From: Malacoplasma sp.
GTDB lineage: Bacteria > Bacillota_I > Bacilli_A > Mycoplasmatales > Mycoplasmoidaceae
Reading direction: 5' to 3'
DNA length: 58,537 bases
NCBI GenBank assembly: GCA_021444005.1
Contig: JABUSB010000002.1
Location: forward strand, 81,349-139,885
Under the pieces are notes generated by a model. That model was not told where the DNA came from. It was given only the letters and a program-made list of their open reading frames with translations, and did no database searches. Position 1 is the first letter of the stretch. Every line of letters starts with the position of its first letter. The position numbers and the translations under genes are program-made. Below, piece after piece: positions 46,101 through 56,649 of this stretch.

Positions 46101-46191
46101 TTTTATAAATACAGTTTCATTTTCAAAAATAAAAATGAATCAGAAATTGCAATCATTGTTGCAAACTAATAGTATTTATAAAACAATTATA
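46101..46191 (-). promoter_or_regulatory. -10 element and branched 5' leader of the aminopeptidase gene
   Basis: TATAAT (46186-46191) precedes a 12-bp closing stem (46101-46112 with 46172-46183). Inside are AGTTT/AAACT and two small hairpins: CATTTT/AAAATG (46118-46137) and GCAA/TTGC (46149-46162). The transcript would begin in or near the 5' arm of the closing stem. The structure is predicted by eye. Confidence 0.4.
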
Positions 46192-46211
46192 ATATTGATT
46201 AACACTTTTTT

Positions 46212-46253
46212 TAAAAATAAGTGAAATTATAAGTAAAATCCTTATTTTTAAAT
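46212..46253 (-). terminator. Terminator after OppA-like lipoprotein 2
   Basis: 12-bp perfect stem TTTAAAAATAAG (46212-46223) / CTTATTTTTAAA (46242-46253). T-run on the minus strand at its 3' side. Confidence 0.7.
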
Positions 46254-46286
46254 AAATAGTAGAAAGAATTTTATTAAAACTTCAAA

Positions 46287-49262
46287 TTATAAGTTTTTAT
46301 TAATTCCATAATCTCGGTAATTTGTTTGTTGAGTCCCGTTACGAATAATGTATTCAGGGCTCTTTAAAGCATATGTAATTTCTTTTAATCCAGCTTCACT
46401 TCGAATGATGAAATTGTAATCTGAATCAATAACTGATGTTTCATATAATGCTTTTAGTACTGATTCTCCAGAATACACTCCTAATCATTTGCTGAAATTA
46501 CCAGATTGACCATCATTAACAACATCTTCGCCAATATACAATCGATCAATTGATGTTGGTGTGTTTTTTGAAGTATTTAATTTTGAAGGGTCTTTGACAT
46601 ATTGGTCAAAAGCAGCTTGGTTAAACACCCCCTTATTAATTAGTCTGTTTAATAACCCAATTGCTAATAATCCATATCTTGCCCCAGGTGTCATATTCGA
46701 ATCATTATTTGCAGCATCATTTTCGGTATATCCTTTAGCATCTGATGATCTTGTAGTTGCTACAATTCCTAATTTATCAGCAATTGAAACTCCACTGCTT
46801 TCTGATTTTGTAAAAATATCAAAAGCTTTTTTAATTCTTACATCATTTGCAAACGGTTCTTGTGTAGGTAATGATTCAACAACATAATTACCTTGGCCAC
46901 TATTTGCAGAGTCTGGTGTTCATTTTGCATCCATTAATTTAACAGCTGATACCATACTTGATAAAAATGTTAATCAAGCACTGTGTGCATTTGTACCTGA
47001 CATTGCCTCAACATTAACTTGATTCCCTCCAAAATCAACTTGTTGATTTTGGATTACCGTATCTGCTTGAATTCAAGTCCCAACCGCATTGTAATCTGGC
47101 ATCCATTGGAAGAAACCAACCGGACTTGATTGGGTGTTATATCATTCATTAGCTGTTGGGTTTGGTGAGTTTCTTTGGTTAATATTAAATTGAATCAAGC
47201 CACCACTTAATGATTCAATTGTTTGTTTTAAACTAATTAAATATGCATTGTAATTATTAGTGAAAATTCCATCATTAAACTTAACAGTTAAATTCATTGG
47301 GTTTGCTATTGTTGCCCCATAGCTTTTAATCGCATCTTGGAATGATTGTTTATTAATTGGAATTGATTCAATTTTAATACTACCATCTGAATTGTATTGG
47401 TAATACGGAATTGAAAAATCACTTAAAGTATTACCTTGCCCATTTCGGTATTCACTATATTTTCGTGGTAGGGCACCAAAAGTTAAATCCTCTGCTACTG
47501 CTTCATAGTAATTTGAAAAAGCTCCATATGGTGTTGCACTTAATTGGAAGTCCCCTGATCCTGTTAAGTTTAAGAAACTTAGTTGTGAATAATTAATTAA
47601 ACCTGAAATTGCAGCTCGAATCGTGATTGCATTTTGGCCATTTCAATCACCCACAAATGATGCTGCAATATCTTGGATGTAGTCATTTCTTCTAATTGTG
47701 TTTCCATCAATTATATAAGGTCGTGGTGTGTAGACAATGTAATTTGATTGCGTAGTTTGAACAACTTTTGAAGGATAAAACATATTTGGATTAGTTCCAT
47801 ACATTTGTGCAGCTTCATTTTGGCGAATTGTAGGGACAGTTGCATAATCAATTTGTCCAGATTTAAACATATCATAGTAGTTTTCTGTACTTCCACTACC
47901 ATAAAACAACACTAATTTTTCAATTTTATCTTCATCTAAATAACCGGGTGGTAAGTCACCAGGATTATAATTGTTTCAATGTAGTAACTCTTTACCAATA
48001 CTGTCAAAATATGCTTGGTTTAAAGTTAATTCCATTACAGTTGAAGTAAAGTTTGAAAAATAATAAGCTCCAGCAGATCACGCATCTTTGGTAAAAACAC
48101 CAAGACCTCCAGATCCATAAATTTTTGACCAATCTGTTTTTGATTCGTCAATTGTGTTATTTGAAGTTACTGCAATTGGTGTGTCACTATACATATTAAT
48201 AGCTTGAATTTTAGGGTTGGAATGTGGCACTGCATTGAAATATTCTTTTGATAACAAGCTTAGAGTATATAAATATGGTGAATTAATATACAAACTAAAG
48301 AAGTTATCATTGGCATTAACGTAGTTTGAGATATCATAGTTTGGATCTAATAAATCATTTCGATCATTACCTCATTGTTTTTTGGTTTTTTCATCTTCAT
48401 AACCTGCGGTTTTGAAAAGATTAATTCCCAATAAATCTAAAAAATATGCTCCATTACGGTTGTAATTAACATCAGCTGCAAGGGTGTAAACCTCCATTAT
48501 TCTTTCAAAGTCTTTACCACTTAATTGCTGTTTTACAGTTCTATCAGTATCAACTCATTTATCTTGAGTATCGATTAAAAATTGGTAAACAGTACCACTA
48601 TTAATTGCATTTGAATAATAGTTGGTAATCATATTACTGTTAGTGTTTTTAATTCCGTTTTGAAACTCAATCCCCCCTTTTTCCCGTAACAAAATTCAGT
48701 AATCTTTTCCTTCGGTATAAGTTGTAGTATTAGAAGAAGGATATGAAAAACTTGTCATATTGTCAGTTGCCGAATTTGCAACTGTTAAACTTTTAATATC
48801 TTGAAGGTATTTGTTGTTAGTAGCAACATCATTTTTAGCAGTTGCATCACTTAAATTAATGTTTAAGTGTAAATTAAATGCTTGTTGTACACTATCATTT
48901 GCAAAGATAATCACAGCACGGGCCCCTTCAAGGGTTAAGACGTCTTGAATTGTTTTGTCAACTTTAGTATCAGTTGGCATTCCATTTTCATCAATTGCCG
49001 AGAATACAAAATTATTAACTGTTTGGTATCTTGTTAATCCTAGCAACATTGAAGCGGCATATCCTGTAATTGGAGAGTTTGAAAATCCCACCCCTAAGGG
49101 AGAATTGTTATTCTCTAATATTTTGGTAGACCCATAATAAAAAGTCATTGTCCCTTTATTAGTAAAAGAACACGATGTAATTGCAGTTGCACCTAACCCA
49201 AAAGCACCTGTACAAATTCCGATTTTTAACAACAAATTTAATTTACTTTTTTTGTTTTTCAT
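46287..49262 (-). CDS. OppA-like substrate-binding lipoprotein 2
   Basis: 991 residues, paralogue of the protein at 41492-44575. Lipoprotein signal KLNLLLKIGICTGAFGLGAT ... AITSC is nearly identical. Shared blocks include ENNNSPLG, LVLFYGSGSTENYYDMFKSG, IRQNEAAQMYG, NYIVYTPRPYI, AYGAFSNYYEAVA and ARYGLLAIGLLNRLI. The body is diverged, suggesting a different ligand or antigenic change. Predicted family 5 solute-binding lipoprotein for peptides. An SD-like AGGAAAAG precedes the ATG. The 416-bp region upstream holds the ileS terminator and a small ORF at 49438-49518. Confidence 0.65.
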
Positions 49263-49437
49263 AAGCTTTTCCTTTCATTTTTTCATTTTTGATAATTATT
49301 TTTTGATTAAGTGATAGTTAATATTTTGATAGATATAACAAAATATATTTATAAATTTTGAGATCTGTTATAAATAAATTCTTTGCAAAATAATTTTTTA
49401 AATTATTAATAAAACTTAAATAATGTGATAAGCCTTT

Positions 49438-49518
49438 TTAAGGTTTTGCACTTAAGATCTTTAATATTAAAACAAAGTTTATATAGGTGAGGATTTGTTT
49501 AATGTGATAAATATTCAT
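49438..49518 (-). CDS. Possible small ORF (26 aa) upstream of OppA-like lipoprotein 2
   Basis: ATG at 49518 is preceded by AGGGAGGA (49522-49529), one of the best SD matches in the window, and is read to TAA at 49438: MNIYHIKQILTYINFVLILK then ILSAKP. It is Ile/Leu-rich and partly hydrophobic. It begins only ~40 bp after the ileS terminator. It could be a leader peptide, a small membrane peptide, or chance. This is the only coding signal I see in the 416-bp gap 49263-49678. Confidence 0.3.
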   Translation of the reverse strand: MNIYHIKQILTYINFVLILKILSAKP

Positions 49519-49552
49519 ACATCCTCCCTTTTCCTTTGTTTTCAAATATATT

Positions 49553-49587
49553 AAAAAACATATTCACCTTTTGAGGAATGAATATGT
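49553..49587 (-). terminator. Terminator after ileS
   Basis: Stem ACATATTCA (49558-49566) / TGAATATGT (49579-49587) with an inner CCT/AGG pairing and six T on the minus strand (49553-49558). It begins about 90 bp after the ileS stop. Confidence 0.75.
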
Positions 49588-49678
49588 GCTTGCAATATCA
49601 ATGCAAACTATTTTTTATAAATTTATTATAAACTTGATTAACCCACTTTTTGAAAACAAAATTATCAGAATTTGACAA

Positions 49679-52378
49679 TTATTTTTTTAATACTTCAATA
49701 CAACGAAGGCATAATTCGTTTTTAATTGTGTTTGCTTCGTAATAATTTCAGCATCTTTCACATCTAGTATATTTTGAATTTTTAACCTTAACAGTTGTCT
49801 TTTTACTATTGTCTTTTGCAACAAATTCAACTTTAGCAACTCCTAAATACTTTTGCAAAGTGTCTGGTGTAAAACAAAGTGAAGTACCAGTAATAATTAT
49901 GGTTGCTTGTCCTTTAGTATTAATTATTTTTTCATTACGAGCTTTTTCAATTTCTAAATAAACTAAATCTTTTAATTCAAAAAATTGATCTCACAATTGC
50001 ATATCAATTTTGTTTTTAGCATCGATTTTAACTGTTGGGAAATCTTCTAAATGGACTGATTTTAATTTATCTTTTTTATCAAAATAATCATAAGCCTCTT
50101 CACAAGTATGAGGAATGATTGGGGCTAAAATTCTCAAATATGTATCAAGCAATGTATAAAGTGTTGCTTGAATTGCAACTCTAAATGGATTATTTGCTTT
50201 ATCACAATATAGTGAGTCTTTAATGTAATCAAAGTATCAAGTTGATAAATCAACAATATTTTTGGAAATTAATTTAATGATTTGCTTAAAATCATACTTT
50301 TCATAATATTTTTTAATCTCTTTTACATTATTTGCTAAGACATTTAAAACATATAGATCTGCATCACTATACTTAATGCCACGCATTTTCTTAGCATCAA
50401 ACCCATTTAGATTTCCTAACATAAATCTAAATAAGGTATTTCTGATTCGTCGATACAATTCAGCATTTTGGTCAAGAATTTGCTTCGAAATTATAATATC
50501 TTTTAAATAATCCACAGATGCCACCCAAAGTCGTAATACATCAGCTCCATATTCTTTACAAACATCTAATGGGTCAATCACATTACCAAGTGATTTTGAC
50601 ATCTTTTGCCCTTTTTCATCAAGGGTAAACCCGTGAGTTAGCAATTCTTTATAAGGTGAAACTTTGAATGCTGCAACACTTGTAATTAAAGAGGAATTGA
50701 ATCAACCTCTGAATTGGTCTTTCCCTTCCAAATAAAGATCTGCTGGAAAGGTTTTTTTGTTATCTGCTTGCAATACCGAATAACTTGTACCAGAGTCGAA
50801 CCAAACATCCATTATATCCATTTCTTTAATGTATTTTTTAGAAGTATTATAACCTTCTGGTAAAAAGTATTTTGCGTCTTCCTTATACCAAGCATTAATT
50901 CCTTCGTTTTTTAAAACATCCACAATATGGTTTAAAAGTTTAGGATCTAAAATTGGGTTATTATCCTTATCATAAATGACACAAATTGGGACCCCTCAAA
51001 TTCTTTGACGACTAATACACCACTCTTGTCGGCTTAAAACCATTTCCTTAATTTTCTTAACAATTGAACTATCAATTGATTTAACTTTAGATAAAGCACT
51101 AACAATGTCTTTTGAGATTTTTTTAATATTAACAAACCATTGTTTAGTAGCACGATAAATAACTGGTTTTTTAGTTCTCCAGTCATGGGCTGCAGAGTGG
51201 ACAATTTTAGAGTGTTTTAATAAAATTCCCTTTTTTTGTAATCTTTCAATAATAATTGGATTTGCATCTAAGTAAAATTTATTTTCTAATTCTTTGTCAT
51301 TGACATCTTTTGTAAAATGTCCTTTAGCATCAATTGGACAATAAGGTTTAATATAATATTTTTTACAAGCTAAATAGTCCTCGTGCCCAAATCCAGGAGC
51401 ATTGTGGACTAACCCAGTACCATCATTATCTGATACATAACTGTCGATAATCACTTTTGCTTTTTTATTTGTTATTGGACTGATATAAACTAAGTTTTCT
51501 AATTCTTTACCTAAGAATTCACTTTCAATTTGGTAATTTTCCCATCCTAATATTTGTGCTAATTTTTCAACTAAATTTTTACCAACAATGTAAAAATTAT
51601 TATTTACTTTAACACGACAATATTCAACTTTTGGGTTTGCAGCAACTGCTAAATTAGCTGGTAAAGTATAAGGAGTTGTGGTTCAAATTATGATTTGGTC
51701 CTTAGTTTTAACAAAATCATTTTTAGTAACAATTTCAAGTGCTACAAAAATTGAATCAGATTCAACATCTTGATAAATAATTTCTGCATCTGCTAGTGCT
51801 GTTTGGCTCGATCATGACCAATAAACTGGTTTTAAATCTTGGTAAATTAAACCTTTTAGAAGAATGCTATTGAAAATCTTTAGCTGACGAATGACATAAT
51901 CTAATTCACAAGTCATATAGATTTCATCCATTGCTGACATCATCCCGAGTCTAATAAATTGTTCTTTTTGGATATAAACGTTTTCAATTGCAAACTTTTT
52001 ACAATTAGACCTTTTTTCAACTGCCGATTGGTTTTCTTTCCTATTTAAACCTTTATTGTACATTGCTTGTTCAATAGGAAGTCCGTGTGTATCTCATCCT
52101 GGAATAAATTTCGTGTAAAAACCATTTTGAGATTTACTTCTCAAAACAAAATCCTTTAGAATCCGGTTTAATGCATGCCCCACATGAATATCACCATTAG
52201 AATAAATTGGGCCATCTGCAATAATAAATGGCTTATTACCTTTATTTTTAGCTATAACTTTCTTTTCAATTTGTTCTAATGCTCATTTTTCTTCAATTTT
52301 AGGCTCTTTAGTCGCTAAATTAGCCTTCATTTCAAAAGGAGTATTTGGCATTAAAAGGGTTTTTTTATAATCACTCAT
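49679..52378 (-). CDS. ileS: Isoleucyl-tRNA synthetase
   Basis: 899 residues. A class Ia synthetase that charges tRNA-Ile. HIGH motif as HVGH (65-68, in [17 protein letters not shown]), the editing (CP1) domain in the middle ([35 protein letters not shown]), [13 protein letters not shown], and KMSKS at 592-596 ([16 protein letters not shown]). The C-terminal zinc-binding pair is CERCWNYY ... [10 protein letters not shown]. Many Trp codons are TGA, for example before 'GVPICVIY', so the standard code would break it into pieces. SD TGGAGG is strong. The leader after the promoter (52431-52458) is only ~45 nt, so there is no room for a T-box. Confidence 0.96.
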
Positions 52379-52430
52379 ATTTACCTCCACCGGATGTTAA
52401 AATATCCAAGATTTAAAAAAAAATTTATAT

Positions 52431-52458
52431 ATATTATTACATAAAATTAAAAAGTCAA
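52431..52458 (-). promoter_or_regulatory. Promoter of ileS
   Basis: TTGACT (52453-52458) and TAATAT (52431-52436), 16-base spacer, on the minus strand ~53 bp upstream of the ATG. The best -35 match in the window. Confidence 0.6.
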
Positions 52459-52570
52459 ATTATTTAATAAGATAAATAGGATATAAAAATAGCATTTTTT
52501 AAACAAAAACACTTAATTTAGTAATTTTTAGCAATTTTGTACTTTGTGCAATTTAAATTCATACACAATA

Positions 52571-52598
52571 AAAAAAGCCCCATTTCTGGGACTTTTTA
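52571..52598 (-). terminator. Terminator after lon
   Basis: Stem AAAAAG-CCCCA with TGGG-A-CTTTTT (within 52572-52597), one bulge. GC-rich core and T-run on the minus strand, 20 bp past the lon stop. Confidence 0.8.
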
Positions 52599-52617
52599 TA
52601 ATTAATTAAATCAAAAA

Positions 52618-54975
52618 TTATTTGAATAAACGGTTGTAGACATCGTCATAAGTATCAACAAAAGTAATTTTAATTTTATTTAAAACTTCTTTTGGTACAT
52701 CATCCAAATATCTTTCATCTTCTTTTGGCAAGAAGATATCATCCGCTCCGCCACGGTACGCAGAGATTGTTTTCTCTTTCACACCACCAATGATTAAAAC
52801 TCTACCTCGAAGTGTGATTTCACCAGTCATTGCTACATTACTTGGAATCTTCACGTTTTTAATTGCTGACAAGATTGCTGTTGTTAATGCAATTCCTGCA
52901 CTTGGTCCATCTTTTGGTACCCCACCAGTTGGGACGTGAACGTGTAAATCAATTTCGGAAAACACTTTTGAATCAATGCCAAATTTTTTTGCATTCGCTT
53001 TGACATATCCTAATGCAACATTCACTGATTCTTTCATTGTTTCTTTAAGGTTTCCCGTAATTTCGATTTTTCCCTTACCAGGAGAAAATGTTGCTTCAAT
53101 TGGTAATAAGTCACCACCTGCAGTTGTATACGCCATTCCATTAACCACACCAGGCATATATTCTTTGTCTTTTTTAGTGTAGTCATAGATTTCTTTTTTC
53201 AAGTAGAATTTAACTTCGTCAACTCCGATCACTTGGCTCTTAATGTTTTCTTTTTGTTGACGCACAACAAACTTTCTAGCAATTTGACGAATTGCTCTTT
53301 CAACTTCACGCACTCCAGCTTCACGAGTGTAACGTTTAATTACATAGTTTAATCCTTCATCTGTGAATTTTAGTTCTTCTTTTTTTAATGAAGATTCATT
53401 CAAGATTTTTTTAACTAAATAATTTTTTGCAATTGAAAGTTTTTCGTTTTCTGTATATGAGCTTAAGCGAATGATTTCTAAACGGTCATGAAGTGGTTCT
53501 GGAATATTTTCCTCATAGTTTGCCGTTGTTAAAAATAATACTTGTGATAAATCATAATCTTCTTCAATATAGTTATCACTAAAACGGTTGTTTTGCTCTG
53601 GGTCCAAAATATCCAATAATGCACTAGCTGGATCACCCTTATGGTCATAACCTAGTTTGTCAATTTCATCCAATAAGAATAATGGGTTAATCACACCTGC
53701 TTTTTGCATTGATTTAATAATTCTTCCAGGCATTGAACCAATATATGTTTTTCGGTGTCCTTTTAACTCTGCTTCATCACGCATTCCACCAAGCGAAATT
53801 TTGACAAATTTCTTTTTTAAAGCTTCTGCAATCGATTGGGCAAGTGAAGTTTTTCCCACCCCTGGAGGACCTACTAAACAAATAATACTTCCCTTAGCAT
53901 TTTTAGATTTCATTCGAACTGCTAAATACTCAACAATTCTCTCTTTTACCTTTTCTAATCCATAGTGGTTTTTGTTTAATATGTCTTCAACTTCTTTTAA
54001 AGATTTAACATCTTCTGTTTCTTGTCAATAAGGTAAATCAACTAATCAATCAATATAAGCTTTAGACATTGAATATTCATTAGAGTTACTTGAAGCTTCT
54101 AATTTATTAAGTTCAGAAAGAATTCTTTTTTTGATGTGCTCAGGATATGGGTTGTTTCTAACTTTATCCCGAATTGATTCTGAATCATCTTCACGACTTG
54201 AAATATCACCCAATTCTTCTTTAATGGCACGCACACGTTCTCTTAAATAAAATTCTTTTTGTTGTTTTGAAATATTAGAATTGATTTTCTTACTAATTGA
54301 AGCATCAATTTTCTTTGATTCTTCGTCATCAATCGATAGTGCAATAATTCTTTCAATTCTTTTAGCAAGATTAGCTTCTTCTAATAAATCTTGTTTAATT
54401 TCAAGTTGAAATTTTAAAACAAGGGGAAGTCATTCAACAATGTTAGCGCGATTTTCTTTTGATAAGAAATAATCTTTTGCGGGAATGTTAGCGAATTCTT
54501 TTAAATTCTTTTCATACATTGGATAAAGGTCTTTTAAGTTGTCTTCATTCTTTTTAGAAAGCTTTTTATTTTCTTCAATTACTTCATATTCTGCACAATA
54601 GAATTTCTTATCAGATTTTGAATCTGCTGCTTTTTCAAAAAGGTTTAAGATTTTAACCCTTTTAATCCCTTTATAAACAATCGAATATGATCCATCTTCA
54701 TACACTTGTTTAATTTCAAAAGAACACAATGTACCAACTAAAAAAATGTCATCTTTGTTTGGAGAGTCAATTGATGGGTTTTTTTGAGAAACAACAATCA
54801 TATGTTCATTTTTAGATTGACTATCATCAATTGCAGCGATTGATTTATCACGCCCAATTTCAATTTTTAATGAAGTTGTGGGAAAAACAATAATGCCACG
54901 AGTTATTAAAACATTAGCAAATAACTTTTGGTCATTGTTTTGATTGATTTTTTCAGATTTTTTGTTGTTATTCAT
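52618..54975 (-). CDS. lon: Lon, ATP-dependent protease
   Basis: 785 residues. A cytosolic hexameric AAA+ serine protease for misfolded and regulatory proteins. N-terminal substrate domain (VLITRGIIVFPTTSLKIEIG), helical linker, Walker A GPPGVGKT (369-376), Walker B PLFLLDEIDKLG. The C-terminal protease domain has the Ser-Lys dyad: Ser692 in VPKDGPSAGIAL and Lys735 in IGGVKEKTISAYRGG. It is continuous across TGA-Trp codons. A CIRCE-like operator lies at 55060-55086, and a perfect hairpin abuts the SD (AGGGAG). This agrees with HrcA-controlled heat induction of lon described in mycoplasmas. The upstream gene is tig on the same strand, 131 bp away. Confidence 0.96.
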
Positions 54976-54986
54976 AGATTCTCCCT

Positions 54987-55010
54987 ATTGTCTAAAAACT
55001 TTTAGACAAT
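54987..55010 (-). promoter_or_regulatory. Hairpin in the lon leader next to the SD
   Basis: Perfect 10-bp inverted repeat ATTGTCTAAA (54987-54996) / TTTAGACAAT (55001-55010) with a 4-base loop. The lon SD AGGGAG follows immediately on the minus strand. No T-run, so it is not an ordinary terminator; it may stabilise the mRNA or affect ribosome access. Confidence 0.5.
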
Positions 55011-55043
55011 CAAATATTGTTATAACTACTAATAAGTATTATA

Positions 55044-55086
55044 TATTATACATAAAAAATTAGCAGTTTCCACTGTGAAGTGATAA
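55044..55086 (-). promoter_or_regulatory. CIRCE-like HrcA operator and promoter of lon
   Basis: TTAGCAGTT (55060-55068), 9 bases, AAGTGATAA (55078-55086). This is the TTAGCACTC-N9-GAGTGCTAA architecture with two mismatches per arm. On the minus strand TATAAT (within 55044-55053) lies just downstream, so the operator covers the spacer and -35 region. CIRCE before lon is known from other mycoplasmas. Confidence 0.65.
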
Positions 55087-55106
55087 TTTTATATTACAAA
55101 GTTTGC

Positions 55107-56486
55107 TTACTTAATTCGCTTTAAGATATCATCTTTAATAAATTCAATTAGTTTTGTACTTAACAATTCTCTTTTAAGTCACGTTGATTCTAGTGGTTTT
55201 TCGATCACTAGTTTTTCTTTTTCAAATTCTTTTTTTGGTAGTTTTTCAGAGATTTTATTATTGTATTCTTTTAAACCATCTTGTAATTCACTATCTGTTA
55301 ATGTAATTTTGTATTTTTCAACATAAAGCTTTGCTACCATTCGAATTTTAATTGTGTTGATTGCATAAAACATATATTGGCTAACAAAGTTTTTTTTAAC
55401 ATTATCATCTACTTTTTGATTTCCATTAGCTAGTTTTAAAAATTCATCAAGAGGCATCAATTTACCAACTGAATTTAAAATCACATTATCAATTAAAGAA
55501 TCAGATAAACTTTGAATTAAACTTGGTGGGTAATAATTATAAGATGATGGGACTTGTTCAATTAATTGCGCTCCCACTTTTTGTAAAATTTGTTCATTTA
55601 AATTTTTATCAATATTATCTTGTAAAAGTTTTTTGAAGTATTTTTTAAATGAATCAACATCTTTGAATTCACTATTATCAAGGCTTTTAATAAATTTGTC
55701 ATCTAGTTTTGGTATTTCAACTTCATATACTGCTTTTACCAATACTTCAAACTTTGCTTTTTGATTTTGCATTTCTTTAACGTGATAATCTTTTGGGAAT
55801 GTGACGTTAACCGTTTTTTTGTCCCCTGCTTTTAGATCTACTAATTGCTCTTCAAAATTATCAACAAATTTTTTAGACCCTAGTAAAAGTTCATAATTCG
55901 AAGCTGTACCACCATCAAACAGTTTATCATTCATAAAACCTTTAAAATCAATTGTTAGCATATCATTAAGCTTTGATTTTCTTTCAACTGGAACTAAGTT
56001 TTTGTTTTGTTCTAAAAATTTATTAATTTCATCATTTAGTAATTTATCAGTTACTGTTTTGTTTAAACCAGAAATATCAAAATCCTTAATATCTTTGATA
56101 CTAAATTTTTGGTAAGTTGGGAAATGAAAGTCAAAAACAAAGTCATCTACAAAAAGTTGTTTATTCTCATATTTTTTATTAATTTGGAAATCACAAACAC
56201 CAAAATCATAGATTTTTTCAATTTGGTCTAAAAACTCTTTTTGTTCAACAATTCAGTCTTCTGCACGATCTTTTATTTTAAGCACTGCTTTATCAAAGCA
56301 CTTTCGGATATCAACACTTTTTTTAGCAACATCAAATGGCATTTTACCAGGACGGTACCCTGGTACTTTAAGGTTTTTAGCAGCATTTAAAATTTCACGA
56401 TCTAATATTTCATTTTGGACTTTTTTATCTAAACTGACTTCAAATACAACACTGTTTGCTTCATCTCTAATTGAAAGTATTTTCAT
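55107..56486 (-). CDS. tig: Trigger factor, ribosome-associated chaperone
   Basis: 459 residues. It binds at the ribosome exit tunnel and shelters nascent chains, with FKBP-type prolyl isomerase activity. The N-terminal domain has the ribosome-docking loop VPGYRPGKMP (43-50; family pattern GFRxGxxP). The PPIase domain begins at MLTIDFKGFMNDKLFDGG and contains LVDLKAGDKKTVNVTFPKDY. The long helical C-terminal domain ends in KDDILKRIK. The gene reads through TGA-Trp codons at 56253 and 55179 to TAA at 55107. It precedes lon on the same strand, and the lon promoter/CIRCE site lies in the gap, so the two are at least partly independent. Confidence 0.94.
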
Positions 56487-56583
56487 ATAATCATTGCTCC
56501 TATGATTGACAATTTACATTATAGATATCATAAAATAAAAATTTTTGAAAAATCAATAACCTATATATTTTATGTTCAATTAC

Positions 56584-56620
56584 AAAAAAAGAAATATGAA
56601 TTTTTTATAATTCATATTTC
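56584..56620 (-). terminator. Terminator after the permease
   Basis: 12-bp stem GAAATATGAATT (56591-56602) / AATTCATATTTC (56609-56620), seven T on the minus strand. It ends the permease transcript before tig. Confidence 0.8.
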
Positions 56621-56649
56621 AATGTTTTTAAATAAGTTTAATGTTTAAT

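Noticed and set aside
52379..52570. T-box riboswitch before ileS
   Set aside because: The predicted transcript leader is only about 45 nt and has no T-box sequence or specifier stem.
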